Counted from the stretch's first letter, positions 40,294 to 48,474 are shown. The stretch: 64,000 nt of DNA from Glycomyces sp. NRRL B-16210 (GCF_000719515.1 NZ_JOGR01000001.1:310001-374000); one strand, 5' to 3'. Program-made: numbers and translations. Notes: generated by a model not told the origin, from the letters alone.

Positions 40294-40895
40294 CCGCAAG
40301 GGCCCGTCTACTAGCCGCGGCGATCCTTCTCGCAGTGGCTCTGAGCGGTTGCGGTCTGGTCCCGGGAACCGCAGGCGGGCCGCCCGAGTCGGCTTACACG
40401 CAGGCAGAGGCCTACGCCCCGATGGAAGCCGCCGCGGCCGAGGCGGCAGCGGCGCTGCCGGACTTCCCCGGGTTCGAACGACGGCTCTGGTCCGAGTCGC
40501 CGTGCAGCCACAACGGCGTGGACGACGAGTCCTACACGGCCATCGAGATCGAGTACCGCTTCGACTTGGAGGACTCAGAGAGCGCGCTCGTCCGCGAGGA
40601 CTACGTGGACGCGTTGCGCGACCACTGGACCGGGCTCGGCTACCGGATCGGCAGGGACGAGGCCACCGAGCTGGAGGATCGCACCGACTACAGCCTGGTC
40701 GCCGAGCGCGAGGACGGCATCGACCTCTGGTACTGGGTCGCGGGATACGTCGTGCTGCGGGTGCAGTCGGGCTGTGTGCCGGTGAGCGATCCGAGCGAGG
40801 TCGAGTACGTCCCGCCGATCGGCGACATCGAACCCGGCGGCGAGCACGACCTGGTGAGCACCTACTTCCCCGACGGCATCCCGACCGAACAGTGA
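40290..40895 (+). CDS. Lipoprotein, candidate immunity protein (copy 2)
   Basis: 201 residues. GTG overlapping the previous stop (GTGA). Signal peptide (RARLLAAAILLAVAL) with lipobox LSGC. Mature domain has WSESPC and SGCVPVS Cys, probably disulfide-linked, and a central beta-alpha pattern (EIEYRFDLEDSESALVREDYVDALRDHWTGLGYRI). It is the intact member of a four-gene array downstream of the putative effector. Membrane-anchored lipoproteins placed after exported toxins often give self-protection, which is the inferred role. No known family is recognised. Confidence 0.72.
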   Translation: MTARARLLAAAILLAVALSGCGLVPGTAGGPPESAYTQAEAYAPMEAAAAEAAAALPDFPGFERRLWSESPCSHNGVDDESYTAIEIEYRFDLEDSESALVREDYVDALRDHWTGLGYRIGRDEATELEDRTDYSLVAEREDGIDLWYWVAGYVVLRVQSGCVPVSDPSEVEYVPPIGDIEPGGEHDLVSTYFPDGIPTEQ

Positions 40896-41155
40896 TGGGC
40901 CCTTCCGCAAACCCTTGGCGGCGTAAGCGACCGGCCCTCGCCGCAATGCTGGCCGGAGCACTCGCCTTGACCGACTGCTCCCGCCCGAACATCAACGAGA
41001 ACCTCACCGACACCGAGGCGCTGGCCAAGATGGAGGCGTTCATCGCCGAGTCCGTCGCGGCCGACGACGAACCGTTCACGATCCCCGAACCGGTAGGCGA
41101 CGTCCCACCAGAAAACGACCACTTCACCGACAACGGCCCCGGAAACTCCACATGA
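40895..41155 (+). CDS. Internally deleted lipoprotein paralogue (copy 3)
   Basis: 86 residues; its ATG overlaps the previous stop by one base (TGATG). The N-terminus (LAGALALTDCSRPNINENLTDTEAL) aligns with the next gene's signal, lipobox and start (LALTGCSSPDVNEDMTDVEAL), and the end (FTIPEPVGDVPPENDHF) with that protein's C-terminus (FVIPEPLGGVTAENDVF). The ~100 residues between are missing, in frame. The lipobox glycine has become Asp (LTDC), which should hamper lipidation. Best read as a deletion derivative on the way to being a pseudogene, kept open by translational coupling. Confidence 0.7.
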   Translation: MGPSANPWRRKRPALAAMLAGALALTDCSRPNINENLTDTEALAKMEAFIAESVAADDEPFTIPEPVGDVPPENDHFTDNGPGNST

Positions 41156-41745
41156 CGTTGACCCACAAGCGCCGCAGACTCGGCACTCTCGCCGTAGCGT
41201 TCGCGCTGGCCTTGACGGGTTGCTCCAGCCCCGACGTGAACGAGGACATGACCGATGTCGAGGCCCTCTCCGCGGAGGAGGCGTTCGTCGCCGCGACCAT
41301 CGCCGAGCTGGACGGCTTTCCGGGTTTCGAGCAACGGCATGTGCTGTTGAAGAGCTGCCTGTACGGCATGAACGAGGACCAGGTCGCCGAGGGCGCGGAC
41401 ATCGTCAACCTGACCTACCGGCTTCCCGAATCGTTCGCCGAGAACGCCTCGGCCGTCGAGTCGCTGGCGAGTGAGATTCGAGCCGTCTGGGAGGCGAAAG
41501 GGTACGAGGTCGAGGTGGAGCTGGCGGGCGATGGTTCACTTTGGGCGGTGAGGACTGAGGGACCAGGAATCGTCTCCCGGTTCTTCCTCCGCCCGACGCC
41601 GAGGTTCGAGGTCAACGCGGGAGGGTGCGTCCTGATCGCCGAGGGCGACTTCGTCATCCCCGAACCGCTCGGCGGCGTCACGGCCGAGAACGATGTATTC
41701 GAGAACCGCAGCCCTCGCCCCGACTTGGACGACTGGGACGGCTAG
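41152..41745 (+). CDS. Lipoprotein, candidate immunity protein (copy 4)
   Basis: 197 residues; ATGA overlap with the preceding gene. Signal peptide (RLGTLAVAFALAL) and lipobox LTGC. The mature part has two Cys (LKSCLYG, GGCVLIA) and the same order of elements as copy 2: FPGFE near the start, a beta strand, a helix ending VWEAKGYEVEVE, then a final strand with GGCV. Sequence similarity to copy 2 is low but the layout is shared, so all four are probably one fold. It ends the operon; a 17-bp terminator follows. Confidence 0.72.
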   Translation: MTLTHKRRRLGTLAVAFALALTGCSSPDVNEDMTDVEALSAEEAFVAATIAELDGFPGFEQRHVLLKSCLYGMNEDQVAEGADIVNLTYRLPESFAENASAVESLASEIRAVWEAKGYEVEVELAGDGSLWAVRTEGPGIVSRFFLRPTPRFEVNAGGCVLIAEGDFVIPEPLGGVTAENDVFENRSPRPDLDDWDG

Positions 41746-41820
41746 CGGCGTTGAGGTCATCTTCGGTTCCGTTGGGGCCGTGGTTGAGCAACGCTGAACA
41801 GGTGCGGTCTGTGCTCACAT

Positions 41821-41857
41821 GTGTTGGGCCGCCGGGCATCGCCCGGCGGCCCAACAC
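41821..41857. terminator. Strong bidirectional terminator
   Basis: GTGTTGGGCCGCCGGGC (41821-41837) and GCCCGGCGGCCCAACAC (41841-41857) form a perfect 17-bp stem with loop ATC, between convergent genes that end at 41745 and 41873. Confidence 0.85.
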
Positions 41858-41872
41858 CTCGCATCGTCTCGG

Positions 41873-42256
41873 TCAGCGCTCGCAGTGCTTGGTGCTCTCC
41901 TCCCAAGCTCGGGCGGCTCTTGCGGTGAGGGCCCGCTCGTTCGCCAGTGCCCATTCGGTGTGGAGCGGCTCCGAGACCACCATGCGCGGGCTCGGCGAGT
42001 CGAGGGCGATGACGTGCCCGATCAGGCTCGGATCGATCTCCTTGAAGGTCAACCGGAACCGCGACTGACCGACAACCAGTGAGAATCGCACCGGGCGACC
42101 GTCGATCGTCTCGGTGGCGAGTATCGGCAGCCCGGCCAGATCGAAGGGCAGCGCCGCCTCGGCAGTCTCGCTTCGACGTACCGGCAGCGGAATCGCCTGC
42201 ATCGCACGCAGGTAGCGGGCGCGGATGCGGCGGGTGGTGTAGCGCTCGGGGATCAC
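41873..42256 (-). CDS. Protein of unknown function
   Basis: 127 residues from a GTG that overlaps the stop of the upstream gene (GTGA), so the two are coupled. Starts V-I-P-E-R-Y-T-T-R-R-I-R-A-R-Y-L; a beta-rich middle (RPVRFSLVVGQSRFRLTFKEID) and a helical end (EWALANERALTARAARAWEEST). There is no signal peptide or membrane segment. I recognise no family. Probably acts with the 466-residue partner. Confidence 0.55.
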   Translation of the reverse strand: MIPERYTTRRIRARYLRAMQAIPLPVRRSETAEAALPFDLAGLPILATETIDGRPVRFSLVVGQSRFRLTFKEIDPSLIGHVIALDSPSPRMVVSEPLHTEWALANERALTARAARAWEESTKHCER

Positions 42257-43653
42257 GCGGCACCGCCGAACACGCAGGCGCCGTCGGTGTCGAAGGCCTG
42301 TTCCCAAGCGGCCATGTACGAACCGGGCCGAGCCGTCTGGCGCCGGCGATTCTGCCCGGGGCGGCTCCGGTTCGGCCGGGTGCGCCAATGGGTCGGACCG
42401 TTGTCGACGGCACTGCTGCGAACGGCATCGGCGAGTTCGCCGCTGGACTGGGTGCTTCGAGCGCTGATGACCGCGCGTGCGGCGCGGGCGCCGTCGAACG
42501 CGGCTGCGATCGCGGTACCGGGGCTGTGCGTCCGGTCCGGCAGGCCGTTCCGTGTAAGCGTGGTGGGGCCGGGCTGCGTCGGGATCCGTTGCGGCGACTG
42601 CGGTTCCGGACGGCTGGACCGGACCGTCAGCGGGCCGGGCATGGGGGCGAGACCGCAGGCGAGAACCCACAGAAACCAACGCAGCGCCCAGACCGCGCGC
42701 TCGCGCAGGTACGGCGACTCGGGCTGGAAGTGCGCGGCGCGCAGCGCAGCCGACTCGACCATGAACCGGTCGAAGGCCTCCTCGCGCATCTTCGAGAACC
42801 GGTGCTCGTCCCGGCTTGCAACTGTTCGAGCAGAGCCGGTCCGATCATGTTCCTCGCCCCGGTCCTCAGGGGCCCTCCTGCAGCCGCGGTCCCGATTTCC
42901 CTCGGGCCGTGGCGCTTCAGCGTCCCGGCGACCCCACGGCGACCGCTGCCGGGAGCCGCGCGGCTCGGGGGAGGGGCGGTCGTCCTCAGGGGACGGACGT
43001 GCGAGTCCGACGCCACCTCGGGGCGGGGGACGGTCGTCGTTCCGATGCCGCGAACCGTCCTCCGAGCCGGACCCGCCGTGCCAGCTGATCCGCTCCGTCC
43101 GATCCGACTGCGGCGCAGCCGGTTCGGGCCAATCGGAAGTCCCCGGGAACCAGGCTCCCTCCGGCGGCACCCAGCCTTCGGCCGGGAGCGGGTCGGGCAG
43201 TTCGTCGCGGCGGTGGCGGCCGGTACGCCGGTCCTGGTACCAGCCGTGGGAGCCGTACGGGCCGGGGTCGTACGGGTCGTGGGGCCGGTTCACGTCGATG
43301 ATCCAGGTGTCTCCCGGCTTGTGGCGCAGGTGCATCGGCTCGTAGCGCGGGGAGCGCGGATCGGAGTCGGCCGCCTCGAGGTCGCAGCAGTCGGGGTTGT
43401 GCTGGTAGCGGTAGGCGCCGGGGCACATCGTGTCCGGCTCGCCGTCGGCGTGGAACAGGCGGCGCCCGGCCCAGTCGTAGAAGCCGGCCTGTTCACTCAG
43501 ACCGGTGATCTCGCGCAGCGGCGCACCGGGACCGAGCGAATCGTGACGGTAGAACGGGGGTTGGATCAGCATCATCATGCGGGCCTGATTGCGGACGGCC
43601 GCGAGTTGATGAGTTGCGGCACCCCTGTTTTCGCGTAGGGTGGACTCGACCAT
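42253..43653 (-). CDS. Arg/Pro-rich protein of unknown function
   Basis: 466 residues from the ATG at 43653 (AGAGG about 11 nt upstream). The N-terminal ~140 residues are the most ordered (MMLIQPPFYRH, GLSEQAGFYDWAGRRLFHADG, CPGAYRYQHNPDCCDLE), with a Cys cluster that could bind metal. Residues ~150-290 are charged, Pro/Arg-rich and probably disordered. A hydrophobic segment (ALRWFLWVLACGLAPM) follows at about 340-355, then another low-complexity tail. I recognise no family. It is divergent from WXG cassette B and coupled to the 127-residue gene. The frame's composition is less regular than that of the neighbours, so confidence is moderate. Confidence 0.5.
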   Translation of the reverse strand: MVESTLRENRGAATHQLAAVRNQARMMMLIQPPFYRHDSLGPGAPLREITGLSEQAGFYDWAGRRLFHADGEPDTMCPGAYRYQHNPDCCDLEAADSDPRSPRYEPMHLRHKPGDTWIIDVNRPHDPYDPGPYGSHGWYQDRRTGRHRRDELPDPLPAEGWVPPEGAWFPGTSDWPEPAAPQSDRTERISWHGGSGSEDGSRHRNDDRPPPRGGVGLARPSPEDDRPSPEPRGSRQRSPWGRRDAEAPRPEGNRDRGCRRAPEDRGEEHDRTGSARTVASRDEHRFSKMREEAFDRFMVESAALRAAHFQPESPYLRERAVWALRWFLWVLACGLAPMPGPLTVRSSRPEPQSPQRIPTQPGPTTLTRNGLPDRTHSPGTAIAAAFDGARAARAVISARSTQSSGELADAVRSSAVDNGPTHWRTRPNRSRPGQNRRRQTARPGSYMAAWEQAFDTDGACVFGGAA

Positions 43654-43679
43654 GGGAGGTTCGCCTCTCTGGTGTAGGA

Positions 43680-43721
43680 GGTGGGCCGCCAATCTGTTTA
43701 GCGACGAGAGGGCGGCCCACC
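43680..43721 (-). promoter_or_regulatory. Hairpin in the leader of the 466-residue gene
   Basis: GGTGGGCCGCC (43680-43690) and GGCGGCCCACC (43711-43721) are perfect 11-nt arms around a 20-nt loop, 27 nt upstream of the minus-strand ATG. It could be a leader structure or a terminator isolating the divergent units. The rest of 43722-43949 is AT-richer and should contain the promoters of both sides. Confidence 0.45.
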
Positions 43722-43949
43722 GGCCATATTCGATTTGCACATGAATCACGCGCACTGCACGTGTCACGAGATTGGCACACGGTATGTGGCCGGTCAAGTG
43801 CGACACGCCGTCGCGTACGAAAACGTCCAGTTCTGTTCGAACTTCCCCCGTTCGACCTGCGGCATTGAGGTGTACCGAGCGAGTGGTAACACTCCGCTAC
43901 GATGAGAATCACCGCGATTAGCCTGATTCGTGCACCGGAGGACCCCCTA

Positions 43950-44282
43950 ATGGCCCAGCGCATTCTCGACCCTGCCTACCTTGAGGCGTACCGCGATCAG
44001 ATCGTGGAGCGGCTCAATTTCGTGACCGAGAAGATCGACCTGCTCCGCACCGGCAACGAACTCGGTGTCGAGCCCGGGTTCGGACTTCTCGACTCGTCAC
44101 AGGCGGCGCGCCGGGCTTACGCGGCGGCGCACGAGGAAACCTGGAACAACCTTCAGAAACTGCGCGCGGATCTGTACGGCGCGATCGTGACGATCAACGA
44201 ATCGCTCGGCGTCCACACCGACGCCGAGGAGTTGAACATCACCGAGTTCGCCTCCAGCCAATCCGACGTCGACAATGACTAG
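43950..44282 (+). CDS. Small helical WXG-partner protein (cassette B)
   Basis: 110 residues; the ATG has CGGAGGA 8 nt upstream. It aligns end to end with the 109-residue protein of cassette A (4264-4593): LDP, YR-x-x-I-x-E, GNELG, FG-LLDSS, Y...H-x-x-TW-NLQ-LRA. Acidic, helical, no signal peptide. First gene of the second three-gene cassette. The ATG is preferred over an upstream in-frame ATG (43902) because of the ribosome site and the matching length of the paralogue. Confidence 0.75.
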   Translation: MAQRILDPAYLEAYRDQIVERLNFVTEKIDLLRTGNELGVEPGFGLLDSSQAARRAYAAAHEETWNNLQKLRADLYGAIVTINESLGVHTDAEELNITEFASSQSDVDND

Positions 44283-45012
44283 GACCCCGAACCAGATGAA
44301 GCGCACCTTCTTCAAGACGCTCGCCGCGACCGGCGCCGCCGCACTCCTCTTGAGCGGCTGCGGCCTGCTCGGCGACGACGCCTCAGGCGATGACACCGAC
44401 GGCGGCAACGGCGGCGACAATGCCGTCTACGACGCGATGACCACTTGGGACGCATGCGAAGTCCTCGACAACCTCCAGCCCATCACCGACTACATGGGCA
44501 TCGAGGGCTACGGTTCCAATACCGGGACAGGCGGCGAGCCGAGCACCGCGAAGATCGGCAACGCCTGGGATCCCGAAGCCATCGGCTGCAACGACCTCAT
44601 CTACCTCGGCAGCTTGCAGGGCTTCGGGATGAACGGCGAGATCAAGGTCAAGATCGTCCCGACCGAGAACGAGGAGCAGGCGTCAGCGACCTACCGGGAT
44701 CGAGTCTCGCTTGCAGAGTCGGTGTCGGCCCAATGGGACGACGCGAAAACCGTGGAGTTCTCCGATCCCTGGGATGAGGGAACCATGGTCTCCTGGACCG
44801 GCGATGTCGACCAGCCCTATGTGCAGGTGATCGCTCGCGACGGGCAATGGGTCTTTCACATCGACCTGTACCACTCAGAGGACTTCGGGCTGGACGCCAA
44901 CGGCGAAGCGTTTCTCCCCTTCACTCCGGAAGAGCGGAATCAATGGTTCGTTGACACCTATCTGCCTGATGTGAACCAGACCATTAACGACCGGATTGCG
45001 GAGGTTCAGTAG
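44275..45012 (+). CDS. Lipoprotein of WXG cassette B
   Basis: 245 residues; the ATG overlaps the end of the preceding gene, and an ATG 21 nt later is an alternative. Signal peptide (FFKTLAATGAAALL) with lipobox LSGC, an acidic Gly/Asp spacer, then an extracellular domain beginning TTWDACEVLDNL. This aligns with the D-W-R-G-CEV start of the cassette A lipoprotein. Length and position also match. Two nt separate it from the large WXG gene. Lipid-anchored partner of the exported protein is the likely role. Confidence 0.76.
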   Translation: MTRTPNQMKRTFFKTLAATGAAALLLSGCGLLGDDASGDDTDGGNGGDNAVYDAMTTWDACEVLDNLQPITDYMGIEGYGSNTGTGGEPSTAKIGNAWDPEAIGCNDLIYLGSLQGFGMNGEIKVKIVPTENEEQASATYRDRVSLAESVSAQWDDAKTVEFSDPWDEGTMVSWTGDVDQPYVQVIARDGQWVFHIDLYHSEDFGLDANGEAFLPFTPEERNQWFVDTYLPDVNQTINDRIAEVQ

Positions 45013-45014
45013 TC

Positions 45015-46754
45015 ATGGGCGACAACATCGAATTCCAGACCGAGGATTATTCCGGCAACGCTGACCTTGTGGGTCAGGATGCGATCGACGGTCAGCAGGC
45101 GACCGCTGACGGCGCGTATCTTGGCAATCAGCCGTGCGGGAACAGCAACTGTCAGAACACCCATAATCCGGCCGAGGACGCCTGGGTCAAGCTGGTCTCG
45201 GCCATCCCGGTGACCGGGCAGGTCGCATACCTAAAGTGCGTTGCCACCGGCACCGCCGCCCCCAGCCAGGAGGAAGTCCAGAACCTGGTCGGCCAGATCA
45301 GGCCCGCCAACCCGGACAAATACGCGCTCAGCGCCATTGCCGAGAAGTGGGTGGGGTTCAATCGAGAATTCTCGATGAGCGAGGGATCTGCCGTCGAACC
45401 GATCCTGCGCTCGAAGCTGATCGAGCTGTCGAACGGCTGGCAGGGCAACGACTTCGATGCGTTCGCCGAGCAGATGGAAGCCGTTTTCGCCAACTGCGAG
45501 CAGATCGCATCGGATATCGGAACTGACGCTACCGGTCTGGTCGGTCTGCTCAATCAGAAGAGCGACGAGATCTACAACCTCCAAGGCGGCGGGTCCGGCG
45601 AGTTGCCCTATCCCGCACCGCAGTACTGGGTCCAGAACAAGAAGACCCTGTTCACCGATACCAAGGTCCATATGCGGGCGCCGTTCAAGAGCGGGGACTG
45701 CGAGATCACCGACGGCTGCTCCTGGAACGGAGACCAGGGTCCCGAGGAGGCGATGACCTACGGCGGGTTCGACGGGGAGTACACCGACGAGCTCAACCAG
45801 TACGTCGTCGACCAGACCGAAGTCCACATGGCTCGGCTCAAGGCTGAGCAGATCGCAACGATCGATACCACCGGGATGAGCACGGCCGAAAAGTCTGAGG
45901 CCACGAAGCTGACTCCGGAGCAGGAGTCAGCTCTCCGGGTCGAGGCGGAGCGCCTCGCGCAGGAGGACGCCAACGAGCGCGCCGCGCGGGACTATGATGA
46001 CAGCTCCGCCAGTTACGAGATGCGCGCCGCCGAGCAGAATGACTCCGTCACCGCCCGCTGGCAGGACGCTGAGACCGCCGCTTCAGAGTTCGTTCCGACG
46101 ACCGTGCCCTCACAGGACACCACGTTCCGTGACTCGGCCGGGGACCTCTCCGGCTCGGGGTACACCCCGCCCGGCGGCGCCGACTACAACGGTTCGCTGA
46201 CCAGTTCCGGCAGCTCCGGCCTCAACCCTCCGCCCACGACCACCAGCTTCGGTCCCGGCGGGAACCTCCACACCGGCGGCACGGGCGGCAGCGGGTCCAC
46301 CGGGCTCAACCCTTGGGAGTCCACGGGCGGAACTGATGACGACGCCTCCGGTGGTCTGGCCTCAGCTATCGGCGCGGGCACGCTGCCCGGTACGGGCCTC
46401 GGCCCCGGCGGCGGCTTGGGTCCCGGCGGTGGCGGTTCAGGTCTCGGCCCCGGCTCGGGGCTCTTCGGCCCGGCGGTCGGCGGTGCAGGATCGGGCGCGG
46501 GCGGCATGACCGGCGGTGTCGGCGGCGGTCGCGGTGGTGCGGGCGGCCTCGGCAAAGGCGCGGGCCTGTTCGGCAACGCCACCGGAGCGGGCGGCAAGGC
46601 CGGCGGCGCCGGCGGCGGCATGATGGGCGGCCGCGGCGCGGGTGCCGGCGGCACCGGTGACGGCGAAGACGCCGACACGGGAACCTGGCTCACCGAAGAC
46701 GACGACGTCTGGGGCACCGGCGTTTTCCTGGACGAGAACAACCCCTACGCCTGA
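45015..46754 (+). CDS. Large WXG-type protein with Gly-rich tail (cassette B)
   Basis: 579 residues; GGAGG lies 10 nt before the ATG. N-terminal helical region with PCGNSNC (about 40-46), AWVKLVSAIP, and WXG motif W142-Q-G144 in NGWQGNDFDAFAEQM. Residues about 385-550 are Gly/Ser/Pro repeats. The C-terminus, WLTEDDDVWGTGVFLDENNPYA, matches the tail of the cassette A protein (WLVEDDDVWGG...DPYA), although the linkers between are unrelated in length and repeat unit. No signal peptide; type VII-like export inferred. Compared with cassette A it is shorter by 117 residues, mostly in the linker. Confidence 0.76.
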   Translation: MGDNIEFQTEDYSGNADLVGQDAIDGQQATADGAYLGNQPCGNSNCQNTHNPAEDAWVKLVSAIPVTGQVAYLKCVATGTAAPSQEEVQNLVGQIRPANPDKYALSAIAEKWVGFNREFSMSEGSAVEPILRSKLIELSNGWQGNDFDAFAEQMEAVFANCEQIASDIGTDATGLVGLLNQKSDEIYNLQGGGSGELPYPAPQYWVQNKKTLFTDTKVHMRAPFKSGDCEITDGCSWNGDQGPEEAMTYGGFDGEYTDELNQYVVDQTEVHMARLKAEQIATIDTTGMSTAEKSEATKLTPEQESALRVEAERLAQEDANERAARDYDDSSASYEMRAAEQNDSVTARWQDAETAASEFVPTTVPSQDTTFRDSAGDLSGSGYTPPGGADYNGSLTSSGSSGLNPPPTTTSFGPGGNLHTGGTGGSGSTGLNPWESTGGTDDDASGGLASAIGAGTLPGTGLGPGGGLGPGGGGSGLGPGSGLFGPAVGGAGSGAGGMTGGVGGGRGGAGGLGKGAGLFGNATGAGGKAGGAGGGMMGGRGAGAGGTGDGEDADTGTWLTEDDDVWGTGVFLDENNPYA

Positions 46755-46830
46755 CCACGAACCGACTGTAGTCGGCGGGGCAGTCTCCGCATGTCAGGAA
46801 ACTGCTCGGCCGTGAACAGTGGAGACACGG

Positions 46831-48189
46831 ATGATCCCTGCCCATTCTGCCAACATCAGCGAACCCGAAATCGGACCCGACTCGGCCGACGGTCTCGGCG
46901 GCCGGAGTGGTCTGGCCACTGCGACTTCGCGGGCGCGTAGGCGCCGCCGGGCTTACCTGGTCGGGGTGCTCTGCGCGGTGGTGGTGCTCTTGGCGGTGGG
47001 TGCGTTCGAGTGGCGCAACTCCCGCGTCGACATGCGTGCCACTTCACCGTTGTTCTCCACCGCCCCTGGAGCGTTCGATTGCGCTGAGGGTCTGTCGGAG
47101 GTGATCGCCGGCATCGACATCGAAGCTGCTGTAGTCGGGTCGGGGCGTTCCTGCCACGTCAGCTTCACTGCCGGGGAGGCGTCGGAGGGCGGAGTGTGGC
47201 GATACCTGATCGAGGTGTCCCTACAGGATTTTGACACCTCCTTCGGCCCCTACAGGGCACTCGGCAACCCATGGTCGAGTGGCGAATGCGCGCTCTTCGA
47301 CAACGGATCCACCGGTGATTCGCGGTACCTACCAGGTGCGGGCGGCTCGTGCGTCGTCAGAGACACGCTTCCGACGTTCGGGACGACGGGATCGATCGAC
47401 TCAAAAGTGATGCTCGCCAGGTTCGGCGAGCAGATCGACATCGAGATCGGGATCAGGTCGCCTGAGGGAGCCGCCTCCATCGAGGAACAGCGCGCGCTGC
47501 CGATCAACGATCTGAACTTCCTCGAATACCGGACGGCGACCGTCTTCGCATCGCAGCTCGATCCAGAAGGTGCTGTCGACACGCAGCTCCTGGAACAGGC
47601 CCGAGGAGAAACGCCGTTCGCACGCCAGCTGCCCGCGAACAGCGCCGGATGGTGTGCGGCGCTGGAATCGGTGAACATCGGGATCGTGGAAAGCGGCGGG
47701 CTGACCTATACGCAGTCGGGGGCCGTACGAAGCGGGACCGACTGGTGGTCCTCGATCGACGCTGTCGAATTGCACTGCTCGGTGACCTGGACCGTTGAAT
47801 CATGGTGGTCCTTCGATGAGGTCCGAGAAGTTCCCGCAGGGCTATACGGCCAAGCGGCGGAGCTCAGCGTCACCCCGTGGCCGTGGGGCGTTGAAGCGCT
47901 CGATGAATCCGAACAATATCTGCATGGATACAGTTTCTGCGAGTTCATCGATGCGGAGGCCGAATTCTCCGATTCCTCGGTGCCGGCCGCAATCTACGAC
48001 GGACCGGCGGGATCGATTCGTTGCCCGATCGATTCGGAGGCTCGGGATGTCGCGTTCGTCATCGACGATGGGTTCCTCGTGCAGATCAATTCCCTCGGTT
48101 GGGATGGGAGTGGAGGCGGCGATGCGAATGCCGCATGGGTGCAATCGGTGCAGGGGCAGTTGCTCACCGCGCTGTTGGCAGCGACGTGA
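46831..48189 (+). CDS. Membrane-anchored Cys-containing extracellular protein
   Basis: 452 residues from the ATG with GGAG 6 nt upstream. A ~40-residue cytoplasmic N-terminus ending in RARRRRR, one membrane segment (YLVGVLCAVVVLLAVGAF, about 42-59) and a ~390-residue outer part. That part seems to hold two or three similar units, each with FDCAEGL/GWCAAL-like Cys starts and a later CHV or HCSV Cys; these probably form disulfides. No family recognised. It lies 76 nt after the large WXG gene and could be a receptor, anchor or immunity protein of that system. Third-base use looks less GC-biased than in the housekeeping genes. Confidence 0.6.
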   Translation: MIPAHSANISEPEIGPDSADGLGGRSGLATATSRARRRRRAYLVGVLCAVVVLLAVGAFEWRNSRVDMRATSPLFSTAPGAFDCAEGLSEVIAGIDIEAAVVGSGRSCHVSFTAGEASEGGVWRYLIEVSLQDFDTSFGPYRALGNPWSSGECALFDNGSTGDSRYLPGAGGSCVVRDTLPTFGTTGSIDSKVMLARFGEQIDIEIGIRSPEGAASIEEQRALPINDLNFLEYRTATVFASQLDPEGAVDTQLLEQARGETPFARQLPANSAGWCAALESVNIGIVESGGLTYTQSGAVRSGTDWWSSIDAVELHCSVTWTVESWWSFDEVREVPAGLYGQAAELSVTPWPWGVEALDESEQYLHGYSFCEFIDAEAEFSDSSVPAAIYDGPAGSIRCPIDSEARDVAFVIDDGFLVQINSLGWDGSGGGDANAAWVQSVQGQLLTALLAAT

Positions 48190-48239
48190 GCGCCGGGAAT
48201 GAGCGGACGGCCCGGCTCAGGATCGATTCTGGAGAAGCC

Positions 48240-48383
48240 ATGAAGGACTCAACCGAAAGACTGCCTGAGCCTGTTCTCGAGTTGTGGCATCGGAAGTCTC
48301 CGGTTGCGTTCGTTGCGGTGGTGATCGTCGGATTCATTGTCGTGCAGATCAGTTCGATCGCCATGGACACGGTGGTCGAGTGA
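48240..48383 (+). CDS. Small single-pass membrane protein
   Basis: 47 residues: M-K-D-S-T-E-R-L-P-E-P, then a hydrophobic helix (VAFVAVVIVGFIVVQISSIA) and a short end. The ATG has GGAG 6 nt upstream. No family can be assigned at this size. It sits between a membrane-anchored protein and a YbaB-like gene in the WXG region, so a small accessory membrane subunit is possible. Confidence 0.55.
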   Translation: MKDSTERLPEPVLELWHRKSPVAFVAVVIVGFIVVQISSIAMDTVVE

Positions 48384-48474
48384 TGGCCGGTCGCTCCCCG
48401 GAACCTAATACTCCAGCCGTGAAGTGTGATTGATGCGGTGGGTGACGGCTTGATGGCGTTGGGGCGCTTGGGGT

